A stretch of DNA of 61,967 nucleotides from Methanobacteriota archaeon (GTDB lineage: Archaea; Thermoplasmatota; Poseidoniia; Poseidoniales; Thalassarchaeaceae). The first letter of the stretch is position 1; every line of letters begins with the position of its first letter. The notes under the pieces were generated by a model, which had not been told where the DNA came from, made no database searches, and saw only the letters and a list, made by a program, of their open reading frames with translations. The stretch is taken from assembly GCA_016845345.1 (NCBI GenBank), contig JAERSV010000076.1, forward strand, positions 1-61,967, read 5' to 3'. This document shows positions 36,896 through 45,930 of the stretch, one piece after another. Position numbers and translations under genes: made by a program.

Positions 36896-37032
36896 GTGAA
36901 GCCGGAACACATCGGCAGCAAAAGTTGACATCACATTGTTGTCCGAAACTTTCGCGCACTCGTGTTCCTAACTTTCGACGATGGTAAAGGTAGTATGGAA
37001 CCCCGCCGCAATACAAGATTACAATGGCGGGG
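36896..37032 (+). ncRNA. Candidate structured RNA, copy 1
   Basis: A TATA-like gattttac (36865-36872) lies 24-31 nt before the proposed start, with a GC palindrome between. The core begins with a GCCG (36901-36904)/CGGC (36913-36916) stem with an 8-nt loop. Seven bases spanning its edge, ggaacac (36904-36910), can pair with gtgttcc (36962-36968), so the stem end and long-range pair compete for one base. The 3' part is the GC-rich B hairpin ending at 37032. Strand and ends are inferred; no coding frame is convincing. Confidence 0.4.
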
Positions 37033-37077
37033 CTGAGATTTCATTGGATTTTACTTGGCCCACGTACCGTGGGCATA

Positions 37078-37215
37078 ATGGGGCCGCATCGCTTCGGCTT
37101 CAATTCTGTCGACTACAACAAATTCCCTACACAATCGAGCACTTGCGATGCTACCGTTGTAGGATTGTGGAGGTAGTATGGAACCCCGCCGCAATACAAG
37201 ATTACAATGGCGGGG
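37078..37215 (+). ncRNA. Candidate structured RNA, copy 2
   Basis: It has the same promoter-like left flank as copy 1. The core keeps the first stem, GCCG (37083-37086)/CGGC (37095-37098), and the long-range 7-bp pairing at matching places: gcatcgc (37086-37092) with gcgatgc (37145-37151). It also has ctacaac (37113-37119) with gttgtag (37156-37162) and cacaatc (37130-37136) with gattgtg (37163-37169), which interleave like a pseudoknot. A 32-codon frame (ATG at 37078 to TAG at 37174) exists, but copy 1 stops after 10 codons, so RNA is preferred. Confidence 0.4.
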
Positions 37216-37279
37216 CAGAGATTTCAGCACACAAGACTGAGGCTCATCAAGGGGTGTGTTTCAATTACTACCGGTTAAG

Positions 37280-37297
37280 GTGAGCCTAAAGGCTCAC
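37280..37297 (+). promoter_or_regulatory. GC palindrome upstream of giant secreted protein
   Basis: GTGAGCC-taaa-GGCTCAC follows an AT-richer ggttaagg and precedes a Shine-Dalgarno gaggt (37298-37302) and the ATG at 37309. Either the stem is a 5'-leader hairpin or, as elsewhere in the window, it lies between the TATA box and the transcript start. Confidence 0.45.
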
Positions 37298-37308
37298 GAG
37301 GTAATCTG

Positions 37309-40300
37309 ATGGCAAAACGACTGCAATTAGCACTATTTTTGTCGCTATTGATGGTAGTCATGCCTCTCACTCCCTTAACTAATCTCGATACAGTTCAAGC
37401 ATCACCTGAGCAGAATGCAACTGCAAGCCCGCTAGACATTTCCCTACTGGGAATGGGAATTTTATCTGAGCCTGCAATTGCCGGTGATGCTGACAGCAAC
37501 TTTCAGGTCTTATGGGTGGAAAATCAAACAAAATTGATGCTTGCGACGATTGATTCAGATGGTTTAATTTCGGCAGGTCCCCAACCAGTTTCAATCGCTG
37601 GAAATGGCATCAAATGGTCACCCCGAATAGAAATCGACGATGCTGGAACCCTGCACATGCTTTGGATTCGAGACACGTCCTCAAACGATTGCTTGGTATA
37701 TTTTGCAAGTAATTTTTCTTCTGATGACCCCACAGACGGATTTTACAATCCAACAGAATATTCCCTCAACAACGTAGTCTGTAAAACCAATATCATAACC
37801 GAAAATATTGCAAACCCAAATCTTGCCATTGACTCACAAGGTGCCGCTCATGTCGTCTGGCAAGACAAGGATGACCCATTAGATACGCGATTTTTCTTGC
37901 CTGGAATTCGATATTCAATGATGGTTGCAAACTGGTCAACTAACACAGCAAATAGCCCCATCTTTGACACTCTCCTCACACCCCTTGCGAGCAAGTCAAC
38001 CTTCCCCGAAGTAACGATAACCGACGCCGACGAAGTGGTAGTAACTTGGCAAGACAGCCGTGGCAGTATGGTAGAACTCTCAGTTTTGATAGGCTCGTCA
38101 ACAGGTATGGTGAATGAATGGACAGATATTTGCACACTGATGTATGGTGGGACGGACAGACAAGGCTGGACCTCACCGGGCCTCAGGCCGATGGCAAATA
38201 GTGCTGGGGTTACCCTTCTTGAGACAATTTATGGATTGGGGGATTATATCCGCCCTCAAGCAAATACCGGAAATTGTGCGGGGCACAACACAAATTCACG
38301 CTCACAATCCAGTCCACTTACACCACAATTCCCAAGCGGGGGAATTCGTAAAGTTCACCGGACAATGTACAATGGCCAATCACAAAACTGGGGCGTACAA
38401 TGGGAGGATTGGGGGCCAGCAACGACGTGGGCTTGTCTTTCATGGATGGATGCTAACGGTAACACTGGAAATGCTGCCAATCCGCCTACCCAATATGACC
38501 ATCGATGGAATCTAGATGCAACGAAGATTGTGATACCAATTGGTGATGAAGGTCCGAAGGGGGGTAACCCTGCTCAGCAATCTGATGATATTCAATCAAT
38601 CAATGAGGCACACGATGCTTGTGTAAACGGTGGAGTTGTGGTTATGCCGATTATCGGTGAAATTCAATCCTCTGAAACCAACAATATGTTTGACCACGCT
38701 TATGACATGGCTCAATGTGAAGCCTCAAGTCTGTCAACATCTGCTCGTACCTGTTCAGGTGCTAATACAAGAACTACCGATGCGGGTGGTTATGTTGGAG
38801 ATTGGGTCACTGGCAATCAAGATTTATCAGACTCGTTTGACGGTTGGATGAACATACTTCACTCAGGTGCACCTGAAGTGTGGACAACAGTGTTAGACCC
38901 TTATGCAAAATTGAATGATCCCAATCACGTGAAGGGGACTCCAGCTCATGAAACGAGTTCAGGGGATTATGTTGAAGATATTGGCTGGGGTGGCAGTAAT
39001 GGTAATCACTTCGTTGTCGTGAATGATACTCGAATAACTTCGGATTATTCCTTCACCTCAAAGCCAAAGATGGAAATCGCTTCTAATGGTATGTACCAAT
39101 ACATTTGGACCGATAGTTTAGGCGGCCGCGCACCATCAAATTCCCAGGAATTGCATTGGGTTCAAGTTGACCTTTCAAATTTTAATTTTGATGGTCAGGC
39201 TGATGGAATTAATCTGTTACTAAATCAAGCCGTGCCGCTTTCACCGATTGATAGTAATGGCGCAGTTGGCTCGCGAGACGCATCTGCACAAAGTGGTCAA
39301 GCCGCATTTGCAATTGATGATGATGACTTGATGCATGTGGTTTGGGTTGAAAGTGATTGGATCTTGGAGACAAACCTTACTTATCGACGCTCACGAGATG
39401 CTACGATTCCTCCCGGCCAAGTCGTAACAAATGCTTGGGAAGTTGGCTGTAGCGATGGTGACCAATCCAATAGTTGCCCGACTCCATCTTACAATCTGAC
39501 TTCATGGGATAGCGAAAAGATGGGGACCGGTGGACAACCAGTAATTTTTGATGTCGAGGAGGATTTCGGCTCTCCACCAGCCTTAGCAGTGACTAGCGAT
39601 AGCAGACGAACAGCGGCAGTTGTTTGGGTTGATAGCGAGCCATGCGACAATGGCCAGATCGGTTTAGGCGGAGTCGAGTATCTCTGCATCCGCAGAATCC
39701 AACGCAGTTTACTGCAAATGGACAGTAACGACCCGTCACTGCGAAGAACACTAGAACCAGGTGATGTTACAACTTACAACATTACCATTGAACATCTTGG
39801 AGAAACTAATGGGCTAGACATGACAGTCAATCTCAATTGGACAGGTTTACCTACGACTTGGGAGGTTTCAGCAATAGTTGGTGAGAGCCAAACATCAACA
39901 CTGCTTTCACCCATTGATACAGACTGGCAGATTCAATCTGGCGGCTCAAAGTGGTTGACATTGACGATACGAGCACCAACAAAACTGGATGCCACTGCTA
40001 GCGAATCTCATTCACCTACGTTATCAATCATGTCTGATGATGGTGAACATGGTTCTTATCTTGACTTGGAACTAGATTTGCAAGTAATTCACGGCTTAGT
40101 AATCTCAGCACCTCAACAAGAAATTGAAATTGAGCAAGGTGGCTCAGGTATTCTTAGTGTGAATGTTTCAAATTACGGTAATCTTTGGGAGGAGGTCTCT
40201 TTCCCGAGCACAACAAGTGTGGATGGACGGACAATTTGGGGTCTCCCCTTTGGTTGGCAAGTCAGTTTCGTTGACCACATCAATATGCTTGCGGATGATA

Positions 40301-42480
40301 ATACAATTTCGAAAACCCTGCAAATATCGGTGCCTGAGTTCCAAGAGCCGGGCCAAACTAACATTACAATAGTTGGTACTTCTGAAAAAGTTGCAAATCC
40401 TGCTTCTGTTCCTGGCTCGCAGGCTGCTTACGAACTTACAATCAATGTGGCTAGAAAGCGCGCTGGGAACATCGTTTTTGAGTTGTGGGACTCTCAAGAA
40501 GAAGTTGGACCGGGAGAATGTGGCTCATTCTCTGTCCATGTAACAAAACATTTCGGCAACGATGATGTGGTTCTCACCGTTGAAGATGGTCCAGTAGACC
40601 GACCAGATTCAGTTTCAGAAGAGGTATGGCGTGAAGACCACTGGATATTGAATATTGATTATTCAGGATTGCCCGGTGGAAACACTGTCGCACCGGATGC
40701 AAGGCGCTACTTTACCGATGGAATGGCTAGGACAATTGAGGTTGAATTGTGTGCTCCATTGCAGGCGCTTGCCGGCGAAATGGAGGAGGTGAAATTGCGC
40801 GGTGAATTATTTGTTGATTCAGCTGCCTTTGATGAAATTTCAATGCAAGTATCTGTATTACCGATGGAATCACTGTCCGCAGAATGGTTGAATGCACCTG
40901 CTAGAATTGAGCCTGGTCAAGCGTTTGAAGTCTCAATTAATGTTGAGAACGATGGTAATGTGCCTCAAACCTTTGACCCTAGGATGGTAGATGCTCTATC
41001 TGATTGGTCTATCGAATGGGTTGCAGGTACTGCCACAGGCCTACAAGTTGGAGATGAATTAGTTATGGTAGCAATCGTATATGTTCCTCTAAATGCGTTG
41101 GCTGGCGATACAAATGTTGTAATTGAATTGCATTCCATTTCCGACCAATCTAGTTATCGCGCCGAGGTAAGTGGGCAAATTGAAATTCTACCGAGGATTG
41201 ATTTGAAACTATTAATTGAAGATGAACCAATCGACAATAGCTATGACTTACGGCCGGGTGATGTGATTGATATTTCATTTACAGTTGAAAATTCAGGCAA
41301 TATTGCTGAATCCCCGTGGATTGAAAATCATTCAACTGGATCAGGTGGATTACTTTCTCAAAATCCAAGAATGGATGGCCTAGAAGGCATTGTATCAACT
41401 TGGTATGTTGTTGAAAATGCTGGTACCCCCTTGGCATTATTCACACAGATAAGTACCGAAGAAGATGGTCGATTGAAATTACCATTGTTGAATCCAGGAG
41501 ATAGCGTCCCAGTAGTTTTACGATTATCCATGAAGGATTATCCTGATTGGTCGAGTGATTATTTTGGCATCAGAGTTCGTTCTGTTAGCGGGTATTCAAA
41601 CCAAGGCGGAGACATCGACGCTGATGAGCAATGGTTGACTGCAGATTCGAATGAGCAGATAATCACTCTCAATGCATATGCTCCAGATGTTTACATCTTT
41701 TCAGTCTCAGAAGAGATGGATGGTGACGAAGTAAAGTTGACAATCCAGATTCAGAATTCAGGTAATGACAGGGTTGAAAACATACTATTGCGAGTTTGTG
41801 GCATTAGTTTGGAAGTGGCAGAATCATCAGGTTGTGACCACAATGATGCTGTTGCAGAATTAAGAATAATATTCATTGATTCCGCTGAACAAAATAAACC
41901 AAAGTCTCATGTTGTTACTGTAAACTTGAAAGAATCGATTAGCATCATTGTTGTTTCAATAGATGCAGATAATGAAGTGATAGAATCTGATGAATTGAAT
42001 AATATGCAAGAACGTGAAATGTTATTGCAAGCAGGTTCTGATACAGGCGCAGATTCAATTCTCGACCTTGCTTCTAGTAACATCCTTTTAGCGCTCATGG
42101 GAACTCTTTGGATAGTAATTATTTTGTTAGGCATATCAGCAGTTCGTGGACGAAGGCAGTCACGAAGAAATATGCATTCGAGTATGCGAGATGAAGGTAA
42201 CTGGGGCAATGATGGGGCCAAAAAGAAGAAGTCAAAAAGAAGGAAATCAAAACCTAGTACAGAATTAGCTTACGCTGAAGTTCATTCAATGGATATGTCT
42301 ACAACCCCACAATCATCACTTGATGTCAGTGATTTAGATTTGGCACCCAGTGATCCTACTCCCGACTCAGCACCTAGTGGTGCACTTGAGCCATTAGGTG
42401 ACATTGGTTACGACCCTACTGAAGAGGAAGCGAAGAGTGATGATTTCACTATTGGCGATTTACTTGATGGATTACTTTAG
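37309..42480 (+). CDS. Giant secreted membrane-anchored protein, propeller and CARDB/Ig-like domains
   Basis: The 1723-residue protein has a signal peptide (1-31). The first 800 residues contain sialidase/propeller-like segments (for example SFPEVTITDADEVVVTWQDS). From about 820 come several beta-sandwich repeats of the NEW3/CARDB type (EPGDVTTYNITIEH, EVSINVENDGNVPQTF, DISFTVENSGNIAES, LTIQIQNSGND). A membrane helix lies near 1587-1612, followed by a basic KKKKSKRRKSK and an acidic tail. Unlike the other giants it has no TSP3 repeats. Role unknown, probably a surface stalk or binding protein. A gaggt Shine-Dalgarno lies 6 nt before the ATG. Confidence 0.83.
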   Translation: MAKRLQLALFLSLLMVVMPLTPLTNLDTVQASPEQNATASPLDISLLGMGILSEPAIAGDADSNFQVLWVENQTKLMLATIDSDGLISAGPQPVSIAGNGIKWSPRIEIDDAGTLHMLWIRDTSSNDCLVYFASNFSSDDPTDGFYNPTEYSLNNVVCKTNIITENIANPNLAIDSQGAAHVVWQDKDDPLDTRFFLPGIRYSMMVANWSTNTANSPIFDTLLTPLASKSTFPEVTITDADEVVVTWQDSRGSMVELSVLIGSSTGMVNEWTDICTLMYGGTDRQGWTSPGLRPMANSAGVTLLETIYGLGDYIRPQANTGNCAGHNTNSRSQSSPLTPQFPSGGIRKVHRTMYNGQSQNWGVQWEDWGPATTWACLSWMDANGNTGNAANPPTQYDHRWNLDATKIVIPIGDEGPKGGNPAQQSDDIQSINEAHDACVNGGVVVMPIIGEIQSSETNNMFDHAYDMAQCEASSLSTSARTCSGANTRTTDAGGYVGDWVTGNQDLSDSFDGWMNILHSGAPEVWTTVLDPYAKLNDPNHVKGTPAHETSSGDYVEDIGWGGSNGNHFVVVNDTRITSDYSFTSKPKMEIASNGMYQYIWTDSLGGRAPSNSQELHWVQVDLSNFNFDGQADGINLLLNQAVPLSPIDSNGAVGSRDASAQSGQAAFAIDDDDLMHVVWVESDWILETNLTYRRSRDATIPPGQVVTNAWEVGCSDGDQSNSCPTPSYNLTSWDSEKMGTGGQPVIFDVEEDFGSPPALAVTSDSRRTAAVVWVDSEPCDNGQIGLGGVEYLCIRRIQRSLLQMDSNDPSLRRTLEPGDVTTYNITIEHLGETNGLDMTVNLNWTGLPTTWEVSAIVGESQTSTLLSPIDTDWQIQSGGSKWLTLTIRAPTKLDATASESHSPTLSIMSDDGEHGSYLDLELDLQVIHGLVISAPQQEIEIEQGGSGILSVNVSNYGNLWEEVSFPSTTSVDGRTIWGLPFGWQVSFVDHINMLADDNTISKTLQISVPEFQEPGQTNITIVGTSEKVANPASVPGSQAAYELTINVARKRAGNIVFELWDSQEEVGPGECGSFSVHVTKHFGNDDVVLTVEDGPVDRPDSVSEEVWREDHWILNIDYSGLPGGNTVAPDARRYFTDGMARTIEVELCAPLQALAGEMEEVKLRGELFVDSAAFDEISMQVSVLPMESLSAEWLNAPARIEPGQAFEVSINVENDGNVPQTFDPRMVDALSDWSIEWVAGTATGLQVGDELVMVAIVYVPLNALAGDTNVVIELHSISDQSSYRAEVSGQIEILPRIDLKLLIEDEPIDNSYDLRPGDVIDISFTVENSGNIAESPWIENHSTGSGGLLSQNPRMDGLEGIVSTWYVVENAGTPLALFTQISTEEDGRLKLPLLNPGDSVPVVLRLSMKDYPDWSSDYFGIRVRSVSGYSNQGGDIDADEQWLTADSNEQIITLNAYAPDVYIFSVSEEMDGDEVKLTIQIQNSGNDRVENILLRVCGISLEVAESSGCDHNDAVAELRIIFIDSAEQNKPKSHVVTVNLKESISIIVVSIDADNEVIESDELNNMQEREMLLQAGSDTGADSILDLASSNILLALMGTLWIVIILLGISAVRGRRQSRRNMHSSMRDEGNWGNDGAKKKKSKRRKSKPSTELAYAEVHSMDMSTTPQSSLDVSDLDLAPSDPTPDSAPSGALEPLGDIGYDPTEEEAKSDDFTIGDLLDGLL

Positions 42481-42527
42481 AATAATCCAACAATATCTGT
42501 TTTAGTGAGAGCCCCTCTGCCAACAAC

Positions 42528-43433
42528 ATGGAGGCGGCTCGTGATGAGTACTGGCTTTCGGGTGACCCTGCATGGCGGCCACTGAGTGAAGACGAACCGC
42601 CCTCAGAGTGGGTTAGTTCGGAACTTGAGCCAAATGAAGAGTGGTCATCATGGCAACGACAGAGACTTCAACCGATGGCCGCACGATTTGTTTTTGGCCC
42701 CGCTTGGTCCATTGCATTATTGATAGCCTCAACATTTCCCCTAATTTTTCCCGGAAATACTCCTGATGACCAGTCAGTTGCCTCCCTGCTTTTCTTCTCA
42801 GCCTTTATTTTGTTAATTGTCTCAGCCACGAGAATCGCTTCATCTATGCCAGATGGAGATGGAATTCAGTTGGTGAAATGGTTGTGGTTTGGTAGTGGTT
42901 CTGCAAATCTCACAAGAACTATTGGAATACCGATTCTTGGTGGCTTAGCATTTGTTGCTCATATTGTGATAGATGCTCGAATTGGATGGATTTCTTATGG
43001 GCTGTTTCTAGCCCTTTGGTACCACATTACTTTTCGTGTAGCAAATACACTAATGCCACCCTCAGGTCGTTGGTTAGTTCCCTTGAAAAATGAATTTGAT
43101 GATTCAAGCATCGATGATTCTTGGCAGGTAGTTGCCCGTGGATTTAGGGGCGGCTGTCTTGCTTTCAAACAATTAAGCAGCGGAAGAAAATTAGAGTTAC
43201 ACGGAGTAAATCGTCGTGGTGAGAAATTTTTAGCGCTTCATTTCCGTCACCCCTCTAGCCTACTTTTTGACCCATTTGTTGAAGGGAGTAAAATTGCAAA
43301 AGTTCAGAACTTTGGCTTAGGATTTTGCGGGCCTCGTCTAGAGGGAATAGAAGAGGAATTAGTCAAGCCACCAATTGATTTAGTTGCAGGTAGTTGGTCA
43401 AGTAGATTCAATTATCCAGAAGAAGAGGAATAA
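42528..43433 (+). CDS. Membrane protein of unknown function
   Basis: The 301-residue protein has an acidic, Trp-rich N-terminus (about 1-45), then about four membrane helices (about 58-76, 86-101, 130-150, 153-172), and a soluble C-terminal domain of about 125 residues ending in an EEEE run. No family is recognised. A TATA-like ttttagtga about 27 nt before the ATG suggests a leaderless first gene. It leads a tight run with the next unknown gene, purE and guaAb. Confidence 0.72.
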   Translation: MEAARDEYWLSGDPAWRPLSEDEPPSEWVSSELEPNEEWSSWQRQRLQPMAARFVFGPAWSIALLIASTFPLIFPGNTPDDQSVASLLFFSAFILLIVSATRIASSMPDGDGIQLVKWLWFGSGSANLTRTIGIPILGGLAFVAHIVIDARIGWISYGLFLALWYHITFRVANTLMPPSGRWLVPLKNEFDDSSIDDSWQVVARGFRGGCLAFKQLSSGRKLELHGVNRRGEKFLALHFRHPSSLLFDPFVEGSKIAKVQNFGLGFCGPRLEGIEEELVKPPIDLVAGSWSSRFNYPEEEE

Positions 43434-43461
43434 TTTAGAACTCTGAATCTAAGCACCTATC

Positions 43462-44139
43462 GTGCCGCAAAAATTTAGATTAGATTGCTCAGGACTTTTG
43501 AGATTCAAAATTGCCCAAATTGAAAATCCAAAACTGGAAGCAGAATGGATTTCGTGTGCTGACTATTTAGATAATCTACCAACCTTTAGTGATATCAGTC
43601 ATCTCTCAATATCTTTACAGGGTAGGATTTTACGATTGAACTCCTACCTCTCGGCTACCCGGCCTAGTTCAGGACCTTGGTGTGCTAGAGGGATTCTCGC
43701 TGCCAGTTCTCAAGGATGTACAGGTCTCTCTCTTTCACTAATTGATTCGTGGCTTTCCAAACATTGGTCTAGTGTTCAAGAGGCTAGAGCAAGGGTGGTG
43801 ACGCGTAGTTATTTACAACGATTGAAAAGTGGTATTCTGCAAAGTAGAGAAATTTCACCAGGAATCCTTGACTGCTCTGATATTTCTGCGCTTATGATTC
43901 CATCAATTATACGCCACAGAAACTGGTTGCGAAAACGCAAAGATTGGGTGGTATTAAGTGGTGGCGATCACCTTTCAAATGGTTATTGGGTTTGGCACTT
44001 TGATGTATCAGGGATAGGGACGGTATTGCAGAAAAAAATGAAGCGAAACCGCTTAACAGAATTGTACGACGAAATCGGTATCCATTTGAACCACCCGCGA
44101 GTCGAGGTGATTGATGGACATCTGTATAGTGCTCGGTAG
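43462..44139 (+). CDS. Soluble protein of unknown function
   Basis: The 225-residue protein starts at a GTG (43462) with a TATA-like tttagaa about 27 nt upstream. There is no signal peptide or membrane helix. It is rich in basic residues toward the C-terminus (RHRNWLRKRKDW, KKMKRNRL) and has a few cysteines that do not form a clear metal site. Not recognised. Its 3' end overlaps the purE start by 26 nt, indicating co-translation with the purine genes. Confidence 0.7.
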   Translation: MPQKFRLDCSGLLRFKIAQIENPKLEAEWISCADYLDNLPTFSDISHLSISLQGRILRLNSYLSATRPSSGPWCARGILAASSQGCTGLSLSLIDSWLSKHWSSVQEARARVVTRSYLQRLKSGILQSREISPGILDCSDISALMIPSIIRHRNWLRKRKDWVVLSGGDHLSNGYWVWHFDVSGIGTVLQKKMKRNRLTELYDEIGIHLNHPRVEVIDGHLYSAR

Positions 44140-44587
44140 CAAGTCGGATTTACCAATCTCAAACAAGTGTAGCGCAGTCCTTGAAGAGTTCAATATTGAG
44201 CATGAAGTAAGGGTTGCAAGCGCGCATCGTGCACCAAAATACCTTGAAGGGGTTGTTGAAAATGCAATTGCAGAAGACTGCAAGATTTTCATCGCAATGG
44301 CAGGCATGGCTGCGGCATTACCCGGAGTAGTCGCATCGATGACAACTCTACCCGTTATCGGAGTTCCAGTAGGTGGAAAGGTTCCACTAGATAGCCTGCT
44401 TTCAATTGTTCAAATGCCACCCGGTATGCCAGTAGCAACAGTCGGGGTTGACCGAGGTGATAACGCTGCGGTTCTAGCAGTTCAAATGTTGGCTTTATCA
44501 GACCAAGAATTAGCAGATCGTTTTGCAATTTGGCGTGAGGAAAAGACTGCCAAAGTCATTGCAGATGATGAATCATTAAGAGAGTGA
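44114..44587 (+). CDS. purE: N5-carboxyaminoimidazole ribonucleotide mutase
   Basis: PurE makes carboxyaminoimidazole ribonucleotide in purine synthesis. The 157-residue protein has the phosphate-binding LGSKSDLP near the start, the catalytic histidine in ASAHRAP, and AGMAAALPGVVAS and PVIGVPVGG. The start is the ATG at 44114 with Shine-Dalgarno gaggtga 3 nt upstream; a TTG just before it is less likely. It overlaps the unknown gene upstream and precedes guaAb by 5 nt, grouping two purine steps. Confidence 0.94.
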   Translation: MDICIVLGSKSDLPISNKCSAVLEEFNIEHEVRVASAHRAPKYLEGVVENAIAEDCKIFIAMAGMAAALPGVVASMTTLPVIGVPVGGKVPLDSLLSIVQMPPGMPVATVGVDRGDNAAVLAVQMLALSDQELADRFAIWREEKTAKVIADDESLRE

Positions 44588-44592
44588 ATCTA

Positions 44593-45540
44593 ATGATTAG
44601 CGCTGCTGATTTGATTGATGAAGCAATTACTAATCTCAAGGAATCAATTGATGATATCGCAATAATTGCTTGTTCGGGTGGAATCGACTCTTCTGTAGCA
44701 GCAACTCTTGCCAATCGCGCAGTCGGGGACCTTCTGCATTGCGTTTATGTTGATACTGGATTGATGCGCAAAAATGAGACAGAGGATGTTCAAAGAGTGC
44801 TCTCTGAATTAGGATTAAATCTGACAACAGTTCACGCCGCTGACCGCTATTTCGAGGCATTAAAAGGAGTTACAGACCCCGAAACAAAACGCAAAATAAT
44901 TGGCGAATTATTCATCAGAATTTTTGAAGAAGAGCAGAAAAAAGTCGGGGCGAAATATCTTGTTCAAGGCACCATTGCTCCTGATTGGATAGAGTCTGGT
45001 GGTGGCGTTAGAGATGTCATAAAATCTCATCACAATGTTGGTGGATTACCGGACGATGTTGATCTGGATATCGTTGAACCACTTCGTGATTGCTACAAAG
45101 ACGAAGTAAGAGAAATGGCGCGTGAATTAGGCATTCCTTCTTCTGAGCGACAACCATTCCCTGGACCTGGCCTAGCAGTTCGTGTGCTTGGCGAATTAAC
45201 CCCTGAAAGAGTGGAGGTTTGTCGTGAAGCCTGTGCAATTGTTGAGGAAGAACTTGAGGCTGCTGCTTCAGAAGGTAAGATGGAACTTCCATGGCAGTAC
45301 TTTGCAGCACTACTTCCGGTGCGCTCGGTGGGTGTACACGGTGATGTTAGGGTGCATGGCGAGACAGTGGTAATCCGTGCAGTGGCGAGTTTTGATGGGA
45401 TGAGTGCACGCTACTCACTAGTTCCTCATGAGATTCTCGAGAAGATTAGCATACGAGTTACTAACACCCTAAAAGGGGATGTGAACAGAGTTGTTTACGA
45501 TGTCACTCACAAGCCACCTGGGACTATTGAGTGGGAATGA
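44593..45540 (+). CDS. guaAb: GMP synthetase subunit B (ATP pyrophosphatase)
   Basis: The enzyme aminates XMP to GMP using ammonia from a separate glutaminase subunit, the split archaeal arrangement. It has the PP-loop ACSGGIDSSVAA, LVQGTIAPDWIESGGG, KSHHNVGGLP, RQPFPGPGLAVRVLGE and the C-terminal KPPGTIEWE. The ATG at 44593 (MISAADLIDEA) aligns with the usual family start; a GTG at 44584 overlapping the purE stop would add three residues. The glutaminase subunit is not in the window. Confidence 0.95.
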   Translation: MISAADLIDEAITNLKESIDDIAIIACSGGIDSSVAATLANRAVGDLLHCVYVDTGLMRKNETEDVQRVLSELGLNLTTVHAADRYFEALKGVTDPETKRKIIGELFIRIFEEEQKKVGAKYLVQGTIAPDWIESGGGVRDVIKSHHNVGGLPDDVDLDIVEPLRDCYKDEVREMARELGIPSSERQPFPGPGLAVRVLGELTPERVEVCREACAIVEEELEAAASEGKMELPWQYFAALLPVRSVGVHGDVRVHGETVVIRAVASFDGMSARYSLVPHEILEKISIRVTNTLKGDVNRVVYDVTHKPPGTIEWE

Positions 45541-45663
45541 TTTGAGCTCACATTAAACGCTGAGTTAGTGTTTTGTCAGTTCTAGAACATGCTGGGGTTG
45601 TCTCGACAATGTTTTTCTTGATGCGATTCATTGATGAAGGGGTGGTCGGTGGGCCGCCTTGTT

Positions 45664-45739
45664 GCCGTGTTAGCTTAGCTGGTGGAGCGGCGGACTGTTA
45701 ATCCGCAGGTCGCAGGTTCAAACCCTGCACACGGCGCCA
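45664..45739 (+). tRNA. tRNA-Asn (GTT), CCA encoded
   Basis: Acceptor stem gccgtgt (45664-45670) pairs with acacggc (45729-45735), followed by G36 discriminator at 45736 and an encoded CCA (45737-45739). The anticodon stem gcgga/tccgc (45690-45694 / 45702-45706) frames loop ctgttaa with anticodon GTT at 45697-45699. The T arm is gcagg-ttcaaac-cctgc. No intron. Confidence 0.97.
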
Positions 45740-45930
45740 ATTTCTTACTGATGGAAATGCCGCGCCCAGCGTTCGAACCGATTTCACATCAAGTCCAAAT
45801 TAAATCGGGTTTGTTAGTTGTTAGATTTGTTTCAATTCTATTAAATTGGTTCGGATGGGCAATACATCGCCACGGGGCGAGTTTCAGTTCTTGGCATGGG
45901 TTCAAGTATGCATGACACATCCCGAAAATC

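Larger units (their letters stand above)
36850..37226 (+). repeat. Tandem units with identical flanks and unrelated cores
   Basis: This holds the 466-bp gene-free stretch between gcvPB and 37309. Unit boundaries are marked by gcNgagatttca at 36850, 37032 and 37215. Left part A (43 nt; 36853-36895 and 37035-37077) and right part B (44 nt; 36989-37032 and 37172-37215) look identical between copies. The cores (36896-36988, 93 nt; 37078-37171, 94 nt) are unrelated in sequence. A has a GCCCACG-tac-CGTGGGC hairpin; B has CCCCGCC...GGCGGGG around an 18-nt loop. It is not a CRISPR: only two units exist, the repeats are long and the cores are themselves structured. Confidence 0.85.

Noticed and set aside
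37078-37176. 32-codon leaderless ORF in core 2 (ATG at 37078 to TAG)
   Set aside because: The matching frame in core 1 stops after 10 codons and the cores share pairing rather than codons, so coding is less likely than structured RNA.
36850-37226. CRISPR array or integron attC array
   Set aside because: Repeats are 89 nt when joined and occur fully only once, spacers are 93-94 nt and internally paired, and no cas gene, integrase or attC core sites (GTTRRRY/RYYYAAC pairs) are seen.
36778-37283. Plus-strand frames running through the repeat region
   Set aside because: They run through the repeats in different frames, encode the repeated DNA itself, and have no credible start or family.
45740-45930. 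Small ORF or tRNA remnant after tRNA-Asn
   Set aside because: The frame at 45682-45915 starts inside the tRNA, and a short gttcgaa resembling a T arm has no surrounding cloverleaf.
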